Notes under the pieces: model-generated | What the model was told of the DNA's origin: nothing | What the model saw: only the letters and a program-made list of their open reading frames with translations | Databases searched by the model: none | Part shown: piece after piece, positions 10,315 through 22,896 of the stretch | How the letters are laid out: every line of letters begins with the position of its first letter | Position numbering within the stretch: position 1 is the stretch's first letter | Program-made: the position numbers and the translations under genes | From: Phoronis australis | Lineage: Eukaryota; Phoronida; Phoronidae | Assembly (NCBI GenBank): GCA_002633005.1 | Contig: NMRA01000035.1 | Coordinates: 598,863 to 662,862 of the forward strand | Length of the DNA: 64,000 nt | Reading direction: 5' to 3'

Positions 10315-13300
10315 ATGAAGGCTTACATCGCCGGCGCGTTCTTCACCATAGCCCTTGTTTTGTGCTTGCAAACAGGTAATTGAAATTTGTTGAATTAGAT
10401 TATTATGCATGTTCTGCGAAAAAACTTCTGTCATTATCACACCTAGCCACACCTTTATTCTTAGCCTACTCGGACGTTTCCCTGTGAAAATGTTATGAGC
10501 GCCATTTTGAAATGAGTCTTACCTGACCTAGTTTGAACTAAAGACCCCGGCACACTGAACTGGAAGGTGGATTTTTTTTTGGGAAATCTGATCCCTCTTT
10601 ACCAAGAATTGGTCCAAGTTTGTATTAATAGATAAACATGAATTAAACTGTATCAACCTTTATCAAAACTTCGCTTTCAGCCCAAACACTTCCTGTGTAT
10701 TCTCAGGTTTGAGTGCTTACTCAAAATCAATAACAGTTTTACTGCAAATGCGTGAAATTACAATTATACCCATTGACTGCATCGTTTGTGCGGGAAGGGT
10801 GTTGTGATGTATCTAAAATTGCCACCGAAACACTGACCTGAGAACAGATCAATCGGGGAGAATTGAACATCAGATTGATTAACTGCACGTCGTAGGCCTA
10901 CAAATCCACGAATGGAAGTAACAGGCTTTTTCTTTTGAAATCTGTTACCGAGGAAGTAAATCCGAGCAATTAGGAGTTATGGCCCTGTGGTACGCAACAA
11001 TATTTTTGATGGAGTTTGCCTCCGGAAAACTATAGATTTACCACCATTTTAGGGAGTCGTCCTTTTAGAGAGATAGTTAGGTGAAAGGGACTAGTTTGAT
11101 GGAATGGAAATACCACCTCTTCCTGCAAGTTATTTCTCATTACATAATTTTAAACACAGGACAGAAGAGATTAATTTTTGTTTTGGTTTGAAACACAACA
11201 AAGTGCTTATTCGTTAGCTTAATGTTGGAAATATGAAACTTTCCTGTTTCAAAATGGTCGCTTTTTAAGAGATTCTCCTAAACCGTAAAGGAAACCTTTT
11301 TATACTGAATTTAACTGGAAAAGAAAGAATAGTGGTACTCTGGTTCTGAAAACTGCATTCCATATCATGCAGCTAACGCAATTGTGGTTGGGTCGAGCAA
11401 ATTTCCATTTGGAATTTTATTGCTTATTTATAGTTTATTTATGACTGTAACTTGACATATGTTCAAGCATTGGAAGGAAAGCTGCCATTTTTTTGGAAAT
11501 ACAGGTTCCTTGTTATCTAAGAGAGACATTTCCTGTGTTAATTGCTGTTGCATTGTCCTGTGCCCATCCAAGCAACAATAAAAAATAATTGACCCAGTAA
11601 AAGGCATGCGTCTTATCTCTGCTTTCACATCCATTCAACAAACATGAATGATCGACACACTTTGTGTTCAATAGTGATCTGAACATTGTGTTTGTTCAAA
11701 GGCAATCCAAGATGCGATACTTTCTTTGGACCCGTTTACAGCACTTTCTATAGTTGCTTGGATATTAAAGCTAGACACCAGGGCAACAGGTGAAAGCACA
11801 AAAAGTGTCCTCCAAAATGAGTCTGTATTTTTAGTAATGGGTGCATGATTCAGAAACTGTAGGTAACCATAAGATGTCATTTTGTCTATATTTCCACAGG
11901 TGGCGCTATCAAGTGTTACAGTTGTAACTCCTTCTATGATCCTGGCTGCGCAGACTGGTTTGATAATCAGACCTATCCCTTAGTTCAGTGTACACAAAAT
12001 GCTACTATGTGCAGAAAAACAGTACAAGAATGTAAGTGATTGTCTTCGGATTTGAACTGTAGAGCACCTGCCAACTGAGCTCCATCTCAAATTTAAAGCA
12101 GCTGTACACCGACTAGCTTAACTCCACCTAGTGTTCAAATATGAAACCTATTGGTTTCCTATCACCTGTCAGCCATGTTGCTTTTTGCTCATAAAAGGAC
12201 AACATAGTAATTTCAGTCCAGTCTTGAGCAAAATCAGTTTGTCATTTGTTTCCAAGCAATGAAATCGATCTGTGATATTGGTTCAAATTGAAATCAATTT
12301 TGAAAGCTGCCAATTGTTTACTCATAAATTACTGATTAGTGATGTTTCTTTTTGTCAAATTTCTCAGCAAAATGGGTTTTAAGATGAATTGTCTCCATTA
12401 GCGATAGGTAGCTCAAAAGAGATGCTGCCATCCTACAATGTTTTGGGTACATTGTTACTGAAGCCTTTATGAAATGAAGAAAGACATATTTTGTCTAAAA
12501 TTGGCGAATATGTAGCAAGGAAGAAAGTTTAAAAAATTGGAAAATGACATTTTCGCCAATTATTTTTTACAGAGTTGACAGTAAAATCAATTTTCAGTTG
12601 TCGAAGGACCGACTGAGTTGAAGAGAATCACTGTTGTGGGAGAGTGTGTTTGAAACCACTTCAAACAACATTTTAATCTGAAATATGAGATTTTTTTGTG
12701 CCATTTACAGTAAAAACAATTCTACGAATTCTGAGCTGACTTCACATTTTAGATCAACATTCCACATTTTCCATCAATTTTTGCCTGTGCTGCTTCAGTT
12801 GATATGGCTATAAACCTGTTATCTTTGTATTGTACTCAATGTCATTAAGATTGTAGAGTAGGTTCAGATAAATTTGACAAGCATTTTATTTCCCTTTGTG
12901 AAGGAGTTGAAGTTCCTCCGAACACCATTCACCCTTTTATGAGCACTATTTTGCATATCACCAAAGTTACAGTAAAATTTTGTTAATTCCGGACAACTAC
13001 TTTCAAATTTTGTCTTCATTTTTCAAAGGCTTCTGATATTGTTGTGAATGTCCACAATTTCGCAAAGCATTATTTGATGATAGCCTTGAACTAGAACTTT
13101 AATATGGTAAATCATTTGTTTGGTGTTACTTACATGTTGTGAAAAAAATAAAACTTAAGTTTCTAAAAATGTTGAATTGGAAGGCAATTTTTTCGCTTCA
13201 CCACAGACCAGGGCAGCATGACATAAAAGTTTTGATTGTTGATAGTTGTGCTTATTTTTGATTGCTGATTATTAAAAAAGGTAATTGCAGGTGTTCTGGT

Positions 13301-13814
13301 ACACGTTGTACCATGCTACTCAGGTGAGCCATTGCACTGATCACCCGGAATCATTTTATGTTTAATTAATATCAATTAAAACCGAGCTGAAGAGCTAGAT
13401 GCGTGACTCGAGGCTCTAGCAATGTGTCCCAGTGTTATTGAACCCACGACCTCGAGTAATGGAAGTGGATATTTATCCCACAAGGCCACACTGCTCCCTG
13501 CTGGTTACTGACAAGTGCATCATATTGAGATGAATGTTTGATAAAATGCCTAATAACCGTGATTTCTTTTTCAAGCTTTTGCACACGATAAATGGACCGT
13601 TCGTGTTATTCGTCAGTGTGCTTGGGAGGGCAAGGTGGGAGGTGATGATGGCCGACGGTGTGTGGAAGAAAAGGGAATCTACAGGGTGAAAATAAAAAAC
13701 TGTCAGTGCGATGCACAAGATGGCTGCAACGGATCTACGAAAATAGCTTTCACCGTCACCACTCCAATTGCAACAATATTTTTGATACTCGGTTTAATTG
13801 CTAAGGTGTTATGA
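10315..13814 (+). CDS. GPI-anchored LU-domain (Ly6/uPAR) protein, gene A, three exons
   Basis: Exons 10315-10375, 11900-12031 and 13576-13814 join in phase 1 at both junctions and give 143 residues. Exon 1 encodes a signal peptide (MKAYIAGAFFTIALVLCLQTG) and stops at g|gtaat. Exon 2 follows 'tttccacag' and encodes the start of the domain, CYSC, then three more cysteines. Exon 3 encodes the remaining five, ending with the family's GCN box (DGCNGS), followed by a hydrophobic tail (residues about 122-143) typical of a GPI signal. The mature part has exactly ten cysteines, the full LU set of five disulfides. The family acts at the cell surface as channel or receptor modulators, or in septate junctions; which role applies here is unknown. 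The exon-3 acceptor is a weak AAG ('ttttcaag'). A possible 33-nt optional exon lies at 13291-13323. Gene B downstream is a paralogue. Confidence 0.85.
13291..13323 (+). other. Candidate 33-nt micro-exon of LU gene A
   Basis: Preceded by 'gtaattgcag' and followed by the donor gtgagcc, this 33-nt segment is phase 1 at both ends and open, so it could be included without shifting the frame. It would insert 11 residues with two extra cysteines before exon 3, giving twelve cysteines instead of the canonical ten. That argues for optional or no use. Confidence 0.25.
13425..13500 (-). repeat. tRNA-like SINE fragment within LU gene A intron 2
   Basis: On the minus strand an A-box-like TGGCCTTGTGG precedes GAGGTCGTGGGTTCAATAAC, a B-box-like segment. 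The string GAGGTCGTG(G/A)GTT recurs on the minus strand at 19562-19640. No complete tRNA structure is present. Confidence 0.4.
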
Positions 13815-14199
13815 TTTCAAGACATGATGAAAATGAAGGTGATGTATAGTTTATATTGTTTGAAACTTACATATTCTCGCTAGCATTGTTATGAGTAGTG
13901 CCATTTTGTAAAGTTTCAATGTACAACTTTGGTGTAGGGTTTTTTATTCTTGTTTATTCACTGAGAGTTCGAAATTCGTGATGCATTAGGCTGTACATAA
14001 ATTGTAGGATTTTAATTATTGCTTGGGCTCCGAGTGGATTTATCGATTTTGGATGAAAATAATTAATAGAATTTGCCCGTTTACTTTTTAAAGTCTTTAA
14101 AGGGTGTGGGTGGTCATGATTTTTCAAAATATTTCTCTACAGTGGAACAGAACTTGAAAATGGGTGCTACTTACTATTGTACATATGAAAAAGTGACAA

Positions 14200-14205
14200 A
14201 ATAAA
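14200..14205 (+). other. Polyadenylation signal for LU gene A
   Basis: AATAAA lies 386 bases after the stop codon of LU gene A. It is the first canonical hexamer in a plausible position; use is inferred. Confidence 0.5.
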
Positions 14206-15601
14206 ACATCTGTCCACATATTGCTTCCTCAAAACTGGTTAGATTTCAATGTAAATGGCTTGTGTTTATATTTTGATCTCGAAGTTGTTATATTACTCAC
14301 TAAAAATTTTGAAAAATGAAAACCATTGTTAAAATTCTGATTTCTGATCTGAATTTAAGGAACTGAAGGTGAATTTCAAACCAGTTTAATTGAGAGGTAC
14401 CTTTCTAGATTCAAATGATGAGAGCTAGATCTTTGTTGGACAGTTTTATGTTAGAATCGACAAAACTAAAAGTGGACCGATCCTAGGTACATGTATCAAT
14501 CACGATTATGTTTTTTACCTAGTTAAACATTTTTGCAATTTTTGTAGTACTACCATTTACTGTAGTGATAAAGTACTACACTTTTTGTTCCACTTTGTTG
14601 TCATGACAACCCATTTCCCATTTATTACGTTCTTGCAGGTAAAACTGAACATTGGTCATTATTGTAACTTAAGGTTTTGTAGGACCGTATGGAGAAGTGC
14701 ATTTAGCCAAATATCTGAAAAACTATAGAAGTTATCTCTGTAAAGGTACATGTAAATACCTGTAGACTTTGATTTTTAACTTGAGAACAATTTATCATTA
14801 ACTGGGTGACGTGGCGGTGTCTTTATTAAAATTGAGCAAAAAAAAGAAAGATACATTCGTAGCAAAACAATGGCTTGAACAGCATGAAAAATTTGGATTT
14901 GTTATGAATGTTTAAGTTAAAATCTTAAAAATTCTGTTGCACTTTTCTAAATTCTAATTTTGTTTCATGCATATTTTGATTTTTTCGTGAAAATTGTAAA
15001 AATCCTAATTTTGATAGCCCATCATGGACAAGTGGAACTTTTCTAAAAGAATTCCTTAGAGCCTGTTGGAAATCGTAGTATGTGAAAGTTTCATCTAAAT
15101 CCGGTCAGCCATTTCTGAGATATGATGTGCTGAAGTTAGCCAAATTTGAACGTTTTTCTGGGGTCCTACACAACCTTAAAAAACCTGGGGAGCAACAGTC
15201 TCTCTATCCATTCTCATCAGGGAAAACTTGGTGTACTCAACTTGTTGGCACAAATCCAAACTCCAATTAATTTGAAATCCATGTCATTAGAACACTTGTA
15301 AGTGACAGAATTGATATGCATCTTTGTCACCTAACTATGGATTGTGGTGCTTTTGTTCAGAAATTGCTATGGCATGAGTAAACAAAAGTTGAAGTTTATG
15401 TTGAATCATTGATTGTCACATTCCGCTTAAGATGGTATCATTGTGTTGTCTGGGAACAGTATTTTTTCTGGTTTCACTGTATTTTTGTACATGAGCATTC
15501 CACCAAATTGTAACATATCAAGTTTTTAATTTGTACATAGTTTGTATAGTCTATTAGTGTACAGTAAACAATGATCATGTTGATGTGTGTACACAAAGTG
15601 C

Positions 15602-15716
15602 AGTAATGGTTGGATATAACCTGCAGCATTTTGAGAACCAGTTTTCTCCACTGAATAAAGGGCATCAAACTGGTTCTCAAAACATGGGCACGCAATCGCT
15701 ATATCCGACTATTGCC
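15602..15716. mobile_element. 115-bp palindromic MITE with 8-bp TSD (CAAAGTGC)
   Basis: Arms 'ttttgagaaccagttt' and 'aaactggttctcaaaa' surround a short loop 'tctccactgaataaagggcatc'. The outer termini AGTAATGGTTGGATATA and the inverse of the right end, GGCAATAGTCGGATATA, also match. CAAAGTGC at 15594-15601 and 15717-15724 forms an exact 8-bp target duplication. A second, diverged copy in opposite orientation is at 27590-27690. Its RNA would fold into a long hairpin. Confidence 0.75.
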
Positions 15717-17287
15717 CAAAGTGCTGTCTGAATGATTCATAGAAGTCTGTGATCAACTCCCAGGTATGATGCCGACACAGCTTATCAAATTTTTTTACTG
15801 AGGGGGACAATTTGGATCCTGAAACATTCCAAACATACCGTATGTAAGCCTACTGAGGTTTGTGTACATTTTTCTTAGTTTAGATGATTACCGACTGTTT
15901 TGTCTATAGTTTATGAAATAATCGTGATACTGTGTTGAAGTCCTTACGAAAAGTAATAGGGATGTTCTAAAGCGCAGTTATCTAGTCTTGCTGTATACAT
16001 TACTGTAACTGTATTTGCAGCATTTATAAACAGTTTCAGTTGCTGTTTGTCTATGACTTTCCATCATGTGTTTTTGATTTCATTTTTGTCTAAAGGTAGC
16101 TTCCTAGGTCATTCCGTGTTCATTTAATCGACTGTTTATTTCTCATTGGTTCAGGACCTGTGCTTTTTTATTGTGAAGTCGCTTAAATTAAACTGCGAAA
16201 TGTTATTGGGAATCTTGTGTTGGAGATCTTGTCTATGCAGGTGTGGATTAAGAAGGTGTGAAGAGTTCACGGACCCCCTGCTTGGTCATTTGTGCATTGC
16301 AGTATTGTGGGAATTTGAAGTGCCCCCTGGTGCAAAGTCAGACCCCTCAGTCACATCTTGAATCCACTCCTGTTGTATATTCTGTCCAGAGGATCTGCAT
16401 GCTCCTCATTGCCATCCGAGCCACTTGAATTAAGTGCCCTTACGTTGTCCATCCTAGCGAAAAATGATTTATACCCGTGGGGCACTGCCCATATCTTTGG
16501 TTAGGGGTAATACTGGACCTTAAACACTGCCACCACACTTACAACAGCCAAAAATAAAAATTGCAACCCCTGTTTGTACCAAAACTTCAAAGGAATTCCC
16601 TCTTCCTCATGTATACCTTCTTTAAAAACGACAGAAATGTGTACCATTCATATTATTTTATTAAAAGTTTGATCCGTCATTGCACCATTCAGAAAACTTG
16701 GATAGATCAGTTTAACACATTTCACGGGCGATTACAGGCTCTAGATTTGGACGCAGTAACCACGATCGCTTGCCGAAGTTTGTGTTTTAAACGGCATAGA
16801 ATCGTATATTTGCCGCCCGATGTACAGTCTGGTGAGTGTTGAAAGTGTATTCCGGTATTTACATTGTGTGCCCACGGGACTTTACATTCATTTTGGCGCG
16901 TGTATCGCCTTAGTGTTGGCTATTTATATAAACAAATGCTTCTCAGACAGTATATGCATGCTTGAAAGGTTGGGTGCGCAGTTTTCTGATAATCAAGCTG
17001 GTCGTATTGAAAATTTTGTACATATTTAATTTGTGAAGCTTGAGACTTATTTACTGTGTATTTGCAGATGTTTTTGTATTGAAACAATATGAATTTTCAG
17101 TTGGTGAGTTACTTTGCTGCCTTGCTGTAAATTTTCTGTGTACGCTTACTCACCATTTCAGTTTTCGTTATTTATGTACCGCAATTCGAAATAAAAATAA
17201 AGCTTTAACATGGACACGAATGTTTTATCTTGACTTTCGATCTTGCGTGTGGACATTTTATTAAAATTTACGGCATTCAGAGCTACG

Positions 17288-17541
17288 CATGCGCGCACCC
17301 AGGGGGGGGGCTACTTCGAGCCCCCCCCCCTCCCCATTTGGGCGAAGTGGGTAAAAAGGTGCATCTCAAAAAGTCCGAGAAAACGAGACAAAAATCCACT
17401 AAACAGGCGCAGACGTTCAGTTCACAAACCTGAAGGTGGTACCCCGTTTTTTTAGTCCTCCCGCTTCTTTTGTTAGCAAAAGGTCCACTTTGTCCAGAGG
17501 TTCGAGCCCCCCCCCCCATATGAAAGCTGGGTGCGCGCATG
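17288..17541. mobile_element. 254-bp MITE, CATGCGCGCACCCAG termini, TSD CTACG
   Basis: Starts CATGCGCGCACCCAG and ends with the exact inverse CTGGGTGCGCGCATG. It is flanked by CTACG at 17283-17287 and 17542-17546. This is the cleanest copy of the family also present at 71-441 and 24248. A related block continues at 17547-17665 ('gtgcattcgccaaattttgg' to 'gttgcgcgcatg'), so a second element abuts it. Confidence 0.8.
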
Positions 17542-19257
17542 CTACGAATTGTGCATTCGCCAAATTTTGGTAGTTTCTGCCTTTTTAGTGGACTTTTTGT
17601 CTCATTTTCTGCCTTTTCATAGCTTTTGTTTCTGTGAGGCGGACCTTTTACCCACTTCGCACTGGTTGCGCGCATGTACTCGAAACGTGACTGTTATCGT
17701 CGATGACTAATCGTAAACCGTGAGCTGTTTATGGTCGCTGGTTGGGTTTTTCACTGAAGCCAAAGAAAGAGTCTTTACTGAAACAGCGAAGTGAGTTTCC
17801 CATGATATAAGCTATGCCAACGGTCAATGTCATCAATCAACAGGTGGTGCCAACTAAGTTTACTTCTAAATTTCAGCCATAACTAAATGTAATTGTTGAG
17901 ACGGAAGAGCTTCAAATTTTACGCCCGTTATCTCAGTGCAGCAACAGTGGATTTTATCCCCTTCGAGAACCTCAACATTCAACCCATGAGCGCATGCGCC
18001 GTGGTGAGAACTATTCGCCATATTATGATCTCACCTGTATTTTGGGTATTGTCCATGTGGACTCTTCCGTGGGGGTGTTTGATTCCTTTATTACAAAATA
18101 GTTTTATAATGCATGGTTCTGATTTTTTATTTACTTGAGCTGTAAGTATTTTTGTTAGTGTATCATCTGTGCATTTCCCTCACGCAACAACTGATAAAAA
18201 CTCTAGGACTTATTTGCCCCGGTTAATATACTGAACCATTTGCTCTCCCCAGGTAAGAAAATTCAGGGACCCATGATGACCCAATTTTCCGCCATTACTG
18301 ATATCAACGGTGTTATTTGAAGCAGGAGTGGACGAAATACCTATGTCTTTAGAATGTACATAGATTCTTCAAAGCTGCTGTGTAATTTAGTAACGCTTAC
18401 TTCTCTGTTCAGTGCAGGTAACTATAAGTGCGCATTTTGATAACGGTTTACTGTATAAAACTGTCTTTGTATGCGTGACCTACTTGTGACATATTTTTTA
18501 CATTACTCAGGTAGTATTTAAGTTTTGCCCCCTCGATTAAGGAATTTGTACATTTCTTAATTTTCGTCAGTGGTGTAACCTGTTGGAAATGTGCTTGATG
18601 AAATGTTAACTGGTCCTCCATAAGCACATTCTCGAGTGTTGCGTTTTGAAGACTCGTTGTCATTTTCCCCTAGCTCATAGCCTAGAAATTTTAACCAGCT
18701 TACTCAATCTCAGTGACACAGTACACGACTCAGTTCAGTTCACAGATAGCTTTACTGGAGTCGACCTAGGCGGGAGGGGATAGTTGATTCATTTGATTGA
18801 AGCACTGGTTAGAACCTGTTTTGATTTGTCAGTGTAATAAAGGGAGTGATTGTGACAGAGTTCACACGCGACTTCGTTTAAAATTTGCTTGCGTGAGTTT
18901 GTGAGGCTTTTGAAAAAGATCTATAACTGTACTAAAATGATGCTTGCTAGTGCTTTCCCTTTTTGCAATGAAACGCGGGTAAGGTTTCAAAATGAAATCT
19001 AGGCACAGGCTAGGACCATTATATTCATTTTTGCTTGATATTTTGTGTTTGAAAGTGCCCAACTGCTGTCACAACAAGAAAGTTTTTGATACCAGCAAAG
19101 TTTTGTAGAGTTACAAAATCAGCCGATTTCATAATTTCCATAAGTTAGTTGGGAGGAATCCATTATTCTTTAGTCTCTACCGTGTATTAGATTCTGGTAG
19201 GATTCTGATGATAGCTAATATAGGAATAAACAGTGTTACATAACACACTTCATTGTA

Positions 19258-21189
19258 ATGCGATGGGTATTGCTGGCTTTATTTCCAGCCTGTGCTATAC
19301 TGTGTTACCAATGTGACAGCAACGAAGATGACACGTGCCCCTCAGACAGACGATTCAACACCAATTTGAACGCTCTAGTCGATTGTTCCAGTTTTGAAGC
19401 TCATGTGCCAGGGCAATTTTGTATGAAAGTCGTGCAGCGAAGCCCAGGATGTAAGTGGAATTTTTCAACAAAGATGTTTGAAACTTTCTTGATTCAAAAT
19501 GAATGCTAGTTAACTTCTTGAAATGTTTTTATCCATGAAAATGTTGTGTTTATGAGAACAACCTCGAGAATTCAAACTCACGACCTCAGAGTTCGTTGTC
19601 TAATGATTTAGCAGCAGTCGCGGTGGCGCTAAAAGACTGCTGAAAATGTCTGAGTGAAGCACACCAGCCTTGAGTTTAATTAAGTCTACTGAATCACTGG
19701 AAGCCAGTATTTGGAATCGGCAATGACTACATAAACCACAAGAAATAACCGATTTTGCAGTTTATAGCAGTTGTCGAAATCAATTTCTACAAAATTCAAT
19801 AAGTCTATCCTACATAACCGCAATTCCAAAAATTTTCCTGGTTTTCGACCTTAAAATGGAATGGGCTTCTCTAACACTGTATCACTGCTCAAAAACATTT
19901 CTTCGTTATTACTGTTGCTACGTATTTTTAGGGACAAACTCCTGGAAAATTGCAATATCAGTTTTGTCATTTCAACAAAATTTGTGAAGATCAACCTGCT
20001 TATATAAATACACAGTGGGATTCCAATGCAGTGTTAAGTACTCCCAATGCCACAGCCAGATCCCCTCTGGTCATAATCCTGGCTGTGTGGCACCTTCAAC
20101 TTTAGCGACACCCGCATATTGTTTTGTAAACGTATGAACTGGAGCATTGTTCAAATCTGAAGGACCAAGTTGATCAGACACGGTAACGCATGATGGTGTC
20201 TTGTTGCAGGGTGGGGTTGGGAAAAGGTTACCAGGCGCTGTGGGTCGCAGTCTGATATTGGTGAGTAAAGTGATGCGAGATGGAGAGTTGTGACTGAACA
20301 CAGATCCTATACATTTTACTAAATTAAAGATACAAATCAAGGCCTATGTTGGACGTCGTTATTAGTGTTCTCTTAGCCAGTACCTCAAAACTTTTTCCAA
20401 ACCAAGTACATATAAATTTGTTCAAGCATCCGAAGCTATGTCTGAAATTAACCCTATTCATTTCACTCAACACAACGACGACATTAGATGGTCCAAGGAA
20501 AGGTTGCTTTGTAAATTGGCTGCAGGAATGAGGCAGCTATGCCAGCCACAATAACTTGACAGCCTATAGAATTGTAATGTTACATGTTGACATTAATTGC
20601 CAGGAGAATATTGGGGAATTAAAATAACTATAAAATACCTCAGTTGTTTTGTTTTTGAAGTGAATATAACACCAAGGATGTTGTCCTTTTCCTGTAATGG
20701 AAAATACTGATTTTCTCAAAATTTTCTGCAATCGTAATATTTGTGATAGCACTGTTATGTAAAGGACTCGCTATTCTCTCCTTTGTTATGCTGCACTAAC
20801 CATAACCTGTTGGTTGAAACCACAATGACTACAATCTGATACCTTTGAAGGTGCTTGAATTATGGCTTTGGCACTGACCTTTGACAATGACCTTTGACAC
20901 TGACATTTGTTTTGGAACATCATTATAATTAGTATCTGCAGCTTTTTCAACACAAAGATGACAGTATGTGACAGTCATGTGCAACTGAATGTTAAAATCA
21001 AGTGTTTCTTTTTGCTCACCAGGTGTCGCTTGGGGTTGCCGTTGGGAATATGTTGACAACGGTGTGTTCAAAGAAACCTGCTACTGTCAAAATGACGACG
21101 GTTGTAATGGATCATCAAGACTTTCCTTGACATTCCCTGTAGTTGTTCCAATCTCAGTTTTATTTACCGTGAAGTTTATACTTTGGTGA
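19258..21189 (+). CDS. GPI-anchored LU-domain (Ly6/uPAR) protein, gene B
   Basis: Exons 19258-19450 and 21023-21189 join in phase 1 (t|gtaagt to cag|gtgtc) to give 119 residues. The domain opens CYQC and closes with DDGCNGSS; ten cysteines are present, as in gene A. The tail after the GCN box is hydrophobic, consistent with a GPI anchor. The 5' end is uncertain. ATG at 19258 gives a short signal peptide, MRWVLLALFPACA, with a good cleavage motif. But 'ttgctggctttatttccag' inside it ends at 19288 and is a good acceptor. It would open an exon in phase 1 at exactly the place where exon 2 of gene A opens: (x)CAILCYQC against (G)GAIKCYSC. If so, the real signal exon is upstream and unseen. The shared intron positions show the two genes came from one by duplication. 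Confidence 0.78.
19562..19640 (-). repeat. tRNA-like SINE fragment in LU gene B intron
   Basis: The minus strand reads GAGGTCGTGAGTTTGAATTC, a B-box-like segment shared with 13425-13500. The A box is poorly preserved. No tRNA gene. Confidence 0.35.
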
Positions 21190-22782
21190 AAAGAGGAGAG
21201 TGGTCACTAGAAAGGTTTACTCACATACAGGCATGTTCAGTTCTGCAACACAAACAGAATATTTTATGACGCTTTCCTCGAATCAGAAGTACTTGTTGTG
21301 AGGTTCACAGCAAGAGATATAACAAGTTTTGTTATGTTTATGGACATAACTCCCACAATTCTCCATTTCATGTGGTTGTCCAGTTTTTAGTAAGTGGTAT
21401 CCATTTTGCTTCCTTACCAGTTTGAAGAAAGTTAACTGCTGGGAATTATAGTGATGTGTAAAATAAGGAAATGATTCAGATTTTTCAAACTGGTATTTTG
21501 TGTTTTGGTTAATCAAATATTCAAAATCAGGATATTTTCGAATATGATCTGTTCAATATATTTTTATTTTAGGGTGAGCTTTATCACTATGTTTTGAATT
21601 TAAGGTGTAATTGAAAATCAAGCGTCTTTATAGTAGTATCTGTAATGGTGTATTAGCGAAAGAGGTTTATTTCTCAAAATCTATGACGTTGGTTGTTGAT
21701 AATTTTGGTATCAATAATTTAAAATAAGGACATAAGAATCGAGAACATACTCATTTCTGGAACCCTTTTAGTTTGCAGCTGAATTAATAACTAAGTTCTT
21801 TTCTATAAGACTATGCCACTTGCATGCGTAAACTGAAAGCTGTAGGAATATTCTTAGCAAGCATTTTAAAACACTGTATTTTTGTACATATCCATGTTTA
21901 CATTCATCTTATAAAGGGAAACGTATCGTCAAGGTTTTGAAGTATAAACACCAGATAAGTAGAATTACGTTGTGGAATACCGTGACTCTTGTTTAGAAAG
22001 TTTGACATATATTTGTACATACTTTTTGGAAATTAAAGTTTATAACTTGTACATAACTTCAGTTTAGTTTCTACCTTTTTCAAACTGAGTGTAAACACAT
22101 TTGCAAGTTCTGCACGAAGGGAATATAGACTTCCTTAACGAGGCTCGAATTTCTTTAAAAAGTAATTTTTTTAAGTATTTTTAGTAGACCCATTTAGCTC
22201 TATATTTTTAAAATCGTTGATTTTAACCAATTCGTATTGTGTGCACAAAAATAATACCCAGGTGTTAGTGATCATGCGACTTTGTCTTTTAAAAAAATCT
22301 TGATTTGTTAGGAGAGTAGGGAGTTTCCACAAACATTAAGTTGTCCACGTGATGTTTGCAGCTTCTGTTTCTTTATTCTAGTAGTTACAAAACTGTAACT
22401 GATGTTTTCTTTTGAGGCCTTTTAGCTGGAGAACTCCACTGATCAAAATGAAGACGTCAACATTCCTTGAAAAACGGTAGCCCTGATTTTTAACAGCCGA
22501 GCTCTCTGTCTAAAAGGCCTCGAACGAAAATTTCGGCCACATGTTTGTGGCAAATAAATGAACAAAATGTTCAAGTTTCGTGTTAAAAAGTCATTTAAGT
22601 GATGTCTCTGAGAAATTGCGATTTGTTAGAAAAAAAAATCTTATTATTTCAAACATCTGAGTCCTACTTTCAAGCACATTTAGTAAGATTCTCAGTATGA
22701 TCATTAAGCATTTTATTGATTTATAGATGAATGGGTCTACTATTAATACTATAAATTTATTTTAAAATTCGATCCTTAATAA

Positions 22783-22896
22783 TGAAGGTAGCTTATCTTG
22801 CAGTGGGCAACTCCTGTGATACCAAATGTGATGATGCGCCATATTGCGTGTATTCAGACCCCTGGGCCTACATCCAGACACGATTGTTTCGCATAT
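22783..22896 (+). other. Candidate cysteine-rich exon or micro-ORF
   Basis: An ATG-started frame of 37 codons contains NSCDTKCDDAPYC, three cysteines in tight spacing, then stops at a TAG. A possible acceptor 'cttatcttgcag' lies just before the cysteine-rich part. The spacing is not that of an LU domain. It lies 1.6 kb after LU gene B on the same strand. Function unknown. Confidence 0.2.

Larger units (their letters stand above)
13815..19257. other. LU gene A 3' UTR and intergenic or 5' intron of LU gene B
   Basis: AATAAA at 14200-14205 is a good polyadenylation signal for gene A, giving a 3' UTR of about 400 bases. The rest holds the palindromic element at 15602-15716 and the GCGCGCACCCAG-type element at 17288-17541. 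If gene B has a separate signal-peptide exon, as gene A has, it should lie here. I scanned ATG-started hydrophobic stretches and did not find one with a phase-1 donor. Open frames at 15082, 16146, 16561, 17893 show nothing recognisable. Confidence 0.5.

Noticed and set aside
17230-17675. Frames of 67-130 codons on both strands
   Set aside because: They coincide with the miniature element at 17288-17541 and its neighbour, with runs of G and C giving polyGly and polyPro.
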